Below, in pieces: positions 58,944 through 64,000 of a stretch of DNA of 64,000 nucleotides (positions are counted from its first letter, which is position 1; every line of letters begins with the position of its first letter). The stretch comes from Stappia indica (lineage in GTDB: Bacteria > Pseudomonadota > Alphaproteobacteria > Rhizobiales > Stappiaceae): the NCBI RefSeq assembly GCF_020177335.1, contig NZ_JAIVMG010000001.1:248001-312000 (forward strand). Reading direction: 5' to 3'. Below the pieces are notes generated by a model that did no database searches, had not been told where the DNA came from, and saw only the letters and a list, made by a program, of their open reading frames with translations. A program made the translations under genes and the position numbers.

Positions 58944-60017
58944 ATGGCTTTGGCCCCCATTCTTGATGCGCATGAGACGGAGCCGGACGCAATCGACGGC
59001 GTTCCGCTGCCGCGCGAGGCCTCGTTTCTGGTGGGGCATGGCCACGCGGAGGCGGAGTTGCTGGAGGCTTATCGCTCCGAGCGGATGCACCATGCCTGGA
59101 TTCTGGCTGGCCCGAAGGGAATCGGCAAGGCGACACTGGCGTTTCGTTTCGCCAAATTCGTCTTCGCCAATCCCGACCGGCATGCGGCGACGGCCTTGGG
59201 CGCCACGGATCTTGCGCTGTCGCCCGATCATCCGGACGCGCGCAAGGTGGTCGCCGGGGCGCATCCGGGGCTGTTGCATCTGCGCCGCCCTTACGATGCC
59301 AAGCGCAAGTCCAAGGACAAGTTCAAGCAGGATCTGACCGTCGACGAGATTCGCCGAACGGTGCCGTTCTTTGGCGGTACCGCGTCTGGCGGTGTCTGGC
59401 GCATCTGCATTGTCGATGCGGCCGATGACATGAACGCCAATGCGGCGAACGCTCTGCTGAAGGTGCTGGAGGAGCCGCCGCGTCAATCTCTGTTCCTGGT
59501 GCTGGCGCATGCGCCGGGGCGGCTGCTTCCGACCATCCGCTCCCGCTGCCGGAGCCTGCATCTGCGCCCGCTGAGCGAACCGCAGATCGCCGAAGGGTTG
59601 CAGCGGCTCGGCGTGAGCGGGACCGATGAGGACGAGACCCGGCGCGCGGCGGCGCTGGCGGAAGGGAGCCTGCGCAAGGCGATCCAGCTTGCCGGCAGCG
59701 GCGCGCTGGATCTGGCCGACCGGTTCCGCCAACTGGCGCAGGCCTTGCCTCGGCCAGAGATCGCCCGGTTGCACAGTTTCGCCGACGCGGTTGCTGCCAA
59801 CGGCGCTGAGGATGCCTGGCAGTTGTTCCGCTCGCTCGTCGATGAGTATCTGCACCAGTCGATGCAGGGTGGAGCAGGCGTGCCGCTGGACCGCCTTGTC
59901 AGGGTGAGCGAGGTATGGGAAAAAGCCTCCCGCGCCGCGCGCGAAGCCGATGCCTTCAATCTCGACCGTAAGCAGGTTGTCTTGAATGTTTTTCGCGATC
60001 TGGCGGAAATCCATTAG
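58944..60017 (+). CDS. holB: DNA polymerase III subunit delta prime
   Basis: HolB (357 residues) is part of the clamp loader. The N-terminal AAA-type fold has HHAWILAGPKGIGKATLAFR (P-loop) and the helix-rich NANAANALLKVLEEPP motif, followed by SRCRSLHLRPL (the SRC motif). A C-terminal collar domain follows. The start at 58944 has AGGAT upstream and lies four bases behind tmk. Confidence 0.95.
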   Translation: MALAPILDAHETEPDAIDGVPLPREASFLVGHGHAEAELLEAYRSERMHHAWILAGPKGIGKATLAFRFAKFVFANPDRHAATALGATDLALSPDHPDARKVVAGAHPGLLHLRRPYDAKRKSKDKFKQDLTVDEIRRTVPFFGGTASGGVWRICIVDAADDMNANAANALLKVLEEPPRQSLFLVLAHAPGRLLPTIRSRCRSLHLRPLSEPQIAEGLQRLGVSGTDEDETRRAAALAEGSLRKAIQLAGSGALDLADRFRQLAQALPRPEIARLHSFADAVAANGAEDAWQLFRSLVDEYLHQSMQGGAGVPLDRLVRVSEVWEKASRAAREADAFNLDRKQVVLNVFRDLAEIH

Positions 60018-60213
60018 GTCGCGACCGGAACCGGTTTTGCCGCAAGGCCATGTGGAGACAAACGTTTCGGCGACGATTGCCGTTGCCGACAGGACATGAC
60101 AGATGATTTCCCGCCGGATCGCTTGCCATCCGGCCTTTCCCTTCCGAAGCGCGAACGAGCACAACCGTTCGCGCCACCCAATGACAGCGAACCGCCGGAT
60201 CCGAACCTTGGCC

Positions 60214-61782
60214 ATGACCGACCGCCCGCCCTTCTTCATCACGACCGCGATTTCCTACCCCAATGGCGTGCCGCATATCGGCCATGCCTATGAGGCTATC
60301 GCGACCGATACCATCGCCCGGTTTCACCGGCTCGATGGGCGTGATGTGTTCTTCCTGACCGGAACGGACGAGCACGGCCAGAAGATGCTTCAGACCGCAC
60401 GGGCGGCGGATATGCCAGTTGAGGAACTGGCGGAGCGCAACGCCGGGCGTTTCCGCGACATGGTCGCGGCTCTGGGCTGTTCCAACAACGATTTCATTCG
60501 CACCAGCGAACCGCGCCATCATGCCGCCTGTCAGGAGATCTGGCGGCGGATGGACGCCAATGGCGACATCTACAAGGACAGCTACTCCGGCTGGTACTCG
60601 GTGCGGGACGAGGCCTATTACCAGGAAAGCGAAACGGAGCTGCGCGCCGACGGGGTGCGCTACGGCCCGCAAGGCAGCCCGGTCGAGTGGGTCGAGGAGG
60701 AAAGCTATTTCTTCCGCCTGTCCGCCTACCAGGACCGGCTCCTGGAGCTCTACGAGAATAGCCCGGAATTCATCGGTCCGGATGAGCGGCGCAACGAGGT
60801 GATGAGCTTCGTCAAGGGCGGGCTCAAGGATCTGTCGGTGTCGCGCACCACCTTCGACTGGGGCGTGCGGGTGCCGGGCGATGAGCGGCATGTGATGTAT
60901 GTGTGGGTCGATGCGCTGACCAACTACATCACGGCGCTCGGCTTCCCGGATGAGAACGCCGAGAACTGGCGCTACTGGCCGGCCAACCTGCATGTGATCG
61001 GCAAGGACATCGTCCGCTTCCATGCGGTCTACTGGCCCGCGTTCCTGATGTCCGCTGGCATCGAATTGCCGAAGCGGGTGTTCGCTCATGGCTTCCTGTT
61101 CAACCGCGGCGAGAAGATGTCGAAGTCGGTCGGCAACGTGATCGATCCGTTCGCGCTGGTGTCGCACTATGGCCTTGATCAGGTGCGCTATTTCTTCCTG
61201 CGCGAGGTGCCGTTCGGCCAGGATGGCAACTACAGCCATGAGGCGATCGTCAACCGGATCAACGCGGATCTGGCCAACGACCTTGGCAATCTGGCGCAGC
61301 GCTCGCTGTCGATGATCGGCAAGAACTGTCAGGGCGCGCTGCCGACGCCAGGTGCCTTCAGCGAGGCGGATACGGAGATCCTTGCCCAGGCCGATGCGAT
61401 GCTGGAGGCCTGCCGCACGGCGATGGACCGTCAGGCGATCCATCAGGCCCTGTCGACCGTCTGGGCGGTTGTGGCCGACGCCAACCGCTATTTCGCCGGA
61501 CAGGAGCCCTGGGCGCTGAAAAAGACCGATCCGGAGCGGATGGGGACGGTGCTTTATGTGACGGCGGAAGTCATCCGCCAGGTGGCGATCCTCGCCCAGC
61601 CGGTGATGCCGGAAAGCGCCGGCCGTCTGCTGGATCTCCTGAGCGTGCCGGTGGATGCGCGGACGTTTGACCGGCTCGGCCCGGCGGGGCGGCTGGCTGG
61701 TGGGACCGAGCTGCCCAAGCCGGCGGGCGTCTTCCCCCGCTATGTGGAGGCGGAAGCGGAAACGGATGGTGGGAAAGCGTGA
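60214..61782 (+). CDS. metG: Methionine--tRNA ligase
   Basis: MetRS (522 residues) charges initiator and elongator tRNA-Met. HIGH (21-24), GTDEHGQK and KMSKS (301-305) are intact. The protein lacks the C-terminal EMAP-like dimerisation domain of E. coli MetRS. The ATG at 60214 gives the standard N-terminus; upstream in-frame starts at 60103 and 60181 add non-homologous residues. The stop overlaps the tatD start (TGATG). Confidence 0.97.
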   Translation: MTDRPPFFITTAISYPNGVPHIGHAYEAIATDTIARFHRLDGRDVFFLTGTDEHGQKMLQTARAADMPVEELAERNAGRFRDMVAALGCSNNDFIRTSEPRHHAACQEIWRRMDANGDIYKDSYSGWYSVRDEAYYQESETELRADGVRYGPQGSPVEWVEEESYFFRLSAYQDRLLELYENSPEFIGPDERRNEVMSFVKGGLKDLSVSRTTFDWGVRVPGDERHVMYVWVDALTNYITALGFPDENAENWRYWPANLHVIGKDIVRFHAVYWPAFLMSAGIELPKRVFAHGFLFNRGEKMSKSVGNVIDPFALVSHYGLDQVRYFFLREVPFGQDGNYSHEAIVNRINADLANDLGNLAQRSLSMIGKNCQGALPTPGAFSEADTEILAQADAMLEACRTAMDRQAIHQALSTVWAVVADANRYFAGQEPWALKKTDPERMGTVLYVTAEVIRQVAILAQPVMPESAGRLLDLLSVPVDARTFDRLGPAGRLAGGTELPKPAGVFPRYVEAEAETDGGKA

Positions 61783-62570
61783 TGCTGGTCGACAGTCATT
61801 GCCATCTCGACTTCGCCGATTTCGACGCGGAGCGTGACGAGATCGTCGCCCGGGCAAATGCCGCCGGGGTTGGCGTCATGGTGACGATTTCCACCCGGGT
61901 CGCCAAGTTCGATCAGGTGAAGGCCATCGCCGACCGTTACCCTTGCGTCTATTGTTCGGTGGGCACCCATCCGCACAGCGCCGGCGAGGAGATGGACGTG
62001 ACCACGGCCGATCTCGTCCGCCTTGCCGCCGATGACAAGGTGGTGGCCATCGGCGAAGCCGGGCTCGACTATTTCTACGACAAGGCGCCGCGCGAAGCGC
62101 AGGCGACCAGCTTGCGCCGTCACATCGCCGCCGCCCGGGAAACCGGCCTGCCGCTGGTGATCCATTCGCGCGATGCGGACGAGGACATGGCGGCAATCCT
62201 GCGCGAGGAAATGGGGAAGGGGGCCTTCCCGGCCCTGCTGCATTGCTTCTCCTCCGGGCGGGAGCTGGCGCTGACGGGGATCGAGCTGGGGCTTTACGTC
62301 TCCTTCTCCGGGATCCTGACGTTCAAGCGCTCGGAAGACTTGCGGGCAATCGCCGCGGAACTTCCGGCGGATCGCTTGCTGGTGGAAACGGACGCGCCGT
62401 ATCTTGCGCCGCAGCCCTGGCGCGGAAAGCGCAACGAGCCGGCCTATGTGGCGCATACCAACAAGGTGCTGGCGGAGGCCCGCGGTGTCGACGAGGCGGA
62501 GATGGCCCGTCAGACCACCGAGAATTTCTTCCGGCTGTTTTCCAAGGTGCCGAAGGTGGAGCAGGCATGA
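61782..62570 (+). CDS. tatD: TatD-family metal-dependent hydrolase
   Basis: This 262-residue protein is a TIM-barrel phosphoesterase of the TatD/YcfH type, with 3'-5' DNase activity in studied members. Motifs are DSHCHLDF at the start, the Glu in IGEAGLDYFYD, the central PLVIHSRDADED, HCFSSG, and ETDAPYLAPQPWRGKRNEP at the end. It overlaps metG by one base, and its stop overlaps the next gene (ATGA). The metG-tatD-MBL order is common. Confidence 0.95.
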   Translation: MLVDSHCHLDFADFDAERDEIVARANAAGVGVMVTISTRVAKFDQVKAIADRYPCVYCSVGTHPHSAGEEMDVTTADLVRLAADDKVVAIGEAGLDYFYDKAPREAQATSLRRHIAAARETGLPLVIHSRDADEDMAAILREEMGKGAFPALLHCFSSGRELALTGIELGLYVSFSGILTFKRSEDLRAIAAELPADRLLVETDAPYLAPQPWRGKRNEPAYVAHTNKVLAEARGVDEAEMARQTTENFFRLFSKVPKVEQA

Positions 62571-63412
62571 CGACAGGCAATTCCTCCGGCGAGACCCTGC
62601 ATTTCACCATTCTGGGCTGCGGCTCGTCGGCGGGCGTGCCGCGTGTCGGCAATATCTGGGGCGCCTGCGACCCGAACGAGCCGCGCAATCGGCGCAAGCG
62701 CTGCGCGCTGCTGGTGCGGCGCATCGGTCCGGAAGGAGAAACCACCGTCCTGGTCGATGCCGGGCCGGACCTGCGTCAGCAGCTTCTCGATGCGGCGGTG
62801 ACCGATCTCGATGCGGTGCTGTTGACCCATGCCCATGCGGATCATCTGCATGGCGTCGATGATGTGCGGCCGCTGGCGATCACCCATCGCAAGCGCATTC
62901 CGGTCTATATGGATGCGTTGACCTCCGAGAGGGCGAACGCGCTTTTCGGCTACGGGTTTCGCACGCCGGAAGGCTCCAGCTATCCGCCGATCCTGAGCGA
63001 GCACCGGATTGTCGCCGGGCGCGAACAGGTCATCGACGGGGCGGGCGGTCCGATCCGCTTCACCCCGTTCGAGGTGGAACACGGCGATATCCCCGCGCTC
63101 GGGTTTCGCTTTGAGAACGTCGCTTATCTGCCTGATGTAAAAGACATTCCGACTGCCGCGATGGACGGGGTTTCCGGGCTCGATGTCTGGATCATCGATG
63201 CCTTGCGGCGCAGCCCGCATCCGAGCCATTTCTCGCTCGACGATGCGCTGGGGTGGATTGCTCGGATGGGACCGAAGCGGGCCATTCTCACCAACATGCA
63301 TGTGGATCTGGACTACCGCACGCTGGAGCGTGAACTGCCGCCAGGTGTGGAGCCCGGCTATGACGGGATGCGGTTCGAAGTCCCGGCGATGGCGCGGGCG
63401 ACCGCTGGCTGA
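62567..63412 (+). CDS. MBL-fold metallohydrolase (PhnP-like)
   Basis: This 281-residue enzyme has the metal site THAHADHLHGVDD of metallo-beta-lactamase-fold hydrolases and a start LGCGSSAGVPRVG, which is close to PhnP-type cyclic phosphodiesterases. A further His is in FEVEHGDIPALGFR. The substrate is unknown. It is coupled to tatD upstream and to recX downstream (TGATG). Confidence 0.9.
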   Translation: MTTGNSSGETLHFTILGCGSSAGVPRVGNIWGACDPNEPRNRRKRCALLVRRIGPEGETTVLVDAGPDLRQQLLDAAVTDLDAVLLTHAHADHLHGVDDVRPLAITHRKRIPVYMDALTSERANALFGYGFRTPEGSSYPPILSEHRIVAGREQVIDGAGGPIRFTPFEVEHGDIPALGFRFENVAYLPDVKDIPTAAMDGVSGLDVWIIDALRRSPHPSHFSLDDALGWIARMGPKRAILTNMHVDLDYRTLERELPPGVEPGYDGMRFEVPAMARATAG

Positions 63413-64000
63413 TGGCGCGCAAACCGGTCCCGCCGAGCGAGGATCGGCTGATGCGTTCGGCGCTGGCGTATCTGGATCGCTACGGCTCCAGCGAAGCCAA
63501 TCTGCGCCAGGTGCTGGTGCGCAAGCTGCGCCGTCTGGCCATGCAGCTTGGAACCGATCCGTCCGATTATATGCCGTTGATCGATCCGGTGGTGGCGCGT
63601 TGCGTTCGCGCCGGGTTGATCGACGACAAGGCCTATGCCGAGGCGCGGATCGCCAGCGAGCGCCGCAAGGGCCGGTCCGCGCGGCGGATCGGCATGGGGC
63701 TTGCGGCCAAGGGCGTCGATGCGGATCTGATCGAGCGGCTGATGCACGACGAGCGCTCCGGTGATGATCTCTCGGCGGCCTGTATCGCCGCGCGCAAGAA
63801 GCGCATCGGACCGTGGCGCCGGAGCGATGCGGATTTCGCCATTCGCCAAAAGGAAATCGCCGCGCTGTGCCGTGCCGGATTTTCCGTAGGCCTGTCGCGC
63901 CGGGTCATCGAGGCGCCGAGCATTGCATCGCTGATGGAAGACGTGGAGGACGCCAGCGACGTCGGCACCGGCTTTGGCGGGTGGATGGCGGCCGGCGACG
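63412..64000 (+). CDS. recX: Regulatory protein RecX (partial, runs off the window)
   Basis: The frame starts at the ATG at 63412, overlapping the preceding stop, and stays open for 196 codons to the end of the window. It shows the helical repeats of RecX, which modulates RecA filaments. Typical parts are LAYLDRYGSSEANLRQVLVR, RAGLIDDKAYAEARIASERR and KGRSARRIGMGLAAKGVDA. The C-terminus is missing only because the window ends. Confidence 0.85.
   Translation, partial: MARKPVPPSEDRLMRSALAYLDRYGSSEANLRQVLVRKLRRLAMQLGTDPSDYMPLIDPVVARCVRAGLIDDKAYAEARIASERRKGRSARRIGMGLAAKGVDADLIERLMHDERSGDDLSAACIAARKKRIGPWRRSDADFAIRQKEIAALCRAGFSVGLSRRVIEAPSIASLMEDVEDASDVGTGFGGWMAAGD

Noticed and set aside
59956-61857. 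Long minus-strand open frames opposite metG, nuo, valS and other GC-rich genes
   Set aside because: They mirror codon bias of the real genes on the other strand and show no protein domains.

Overview
The window is GC-rich chromosomal DNA from an alphaproteobacterium, most likely of the Hyphomicrobiales (Rhizobiales), perhaps near the Stappiaceae. The evidence is gene content and order: a complete 14-gene nuo operon behind tRNA-Asp genes; pcm-tolC-popZ-valS in a row; yajC-secD-secF followed by an Mth938-domain gene; and rlpA, a DacA homologue, tmk, holB, metG, tatD, an MBL hydrolase and recX in a row. PopZ and DUF1467 are typical of alphaproteobacteria. No database search was run, so the genus is inference.

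Layout. 145-488: promoter, two identical tRNA-Asp genes, terminator. 814-16612: nuoA to nuoN (complex I), with two extra genes inside (a GFA-family zinc protein between nuoC and nuoD, a small membrane protein between nuoH and nuoI) and a NuoE carrying a helix-hairpin-helix extension. 16609-20002: biotin ligase (apparently with a non-standard start), RNase J, methylmalonyl-CoA epimerase, DUF1467. 20078-22210: a small accessory block with an AT-rich stretch, an acetyltransferase-like gene and a convergent, overlapping PAS-like gene. 22630-29732: PIMT-like methyltransferase, TolC, PopZ, ValS, DUF2155. 29639-31777: alpha/beta hydrolase and DUF815 ATPase on the minus strand. 31979-36310: YajC, SecD, SecF, then homologues of the mitochondrial complex I assembly factors NDUFAF3 and NDUFAF6. 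36420-40691: MscS channel, TrmFO, a lipoprotein. 40826-41021: a candidate structured RNA on the minus strand.

41176-46513 is a copper-resistance block: a CopA-type ATPase, a SHOCT protein, a Tat-exported multicopper oxidase, a small Cys/His/Met protein and a DUF411 protein. Two promoters with the 19-bp spacer and CCTTCC/GGAAG dyad of CueR (MerR family) precede the ATPase and the oxidase. No CueR gene lies in the window.

47274-54873 is the most unusual part. It holds a 999-residue TPR protein with a C-terminal LpxL-like acyltransferase fold, a radical SAM enzyme, a cytochrome P450 translationally coupled to it, and a convergent NodU/CmcH-type carbamoyltransferase. This looks like a compact biosynthetic cluster for a carbamoylated, oxidised, possibly acylated product. 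I cannot match it to a described pathway.

55033-64000: tRNA-Ser, a candidate CRP-controlled small RNA, then rlpA, a D,D-carboxypeptidase homologue that has lost all three catalytic motifs, tmk, holB, metG, tatD, an MBL hydrolase and the start of recX, which is cut by the window end.
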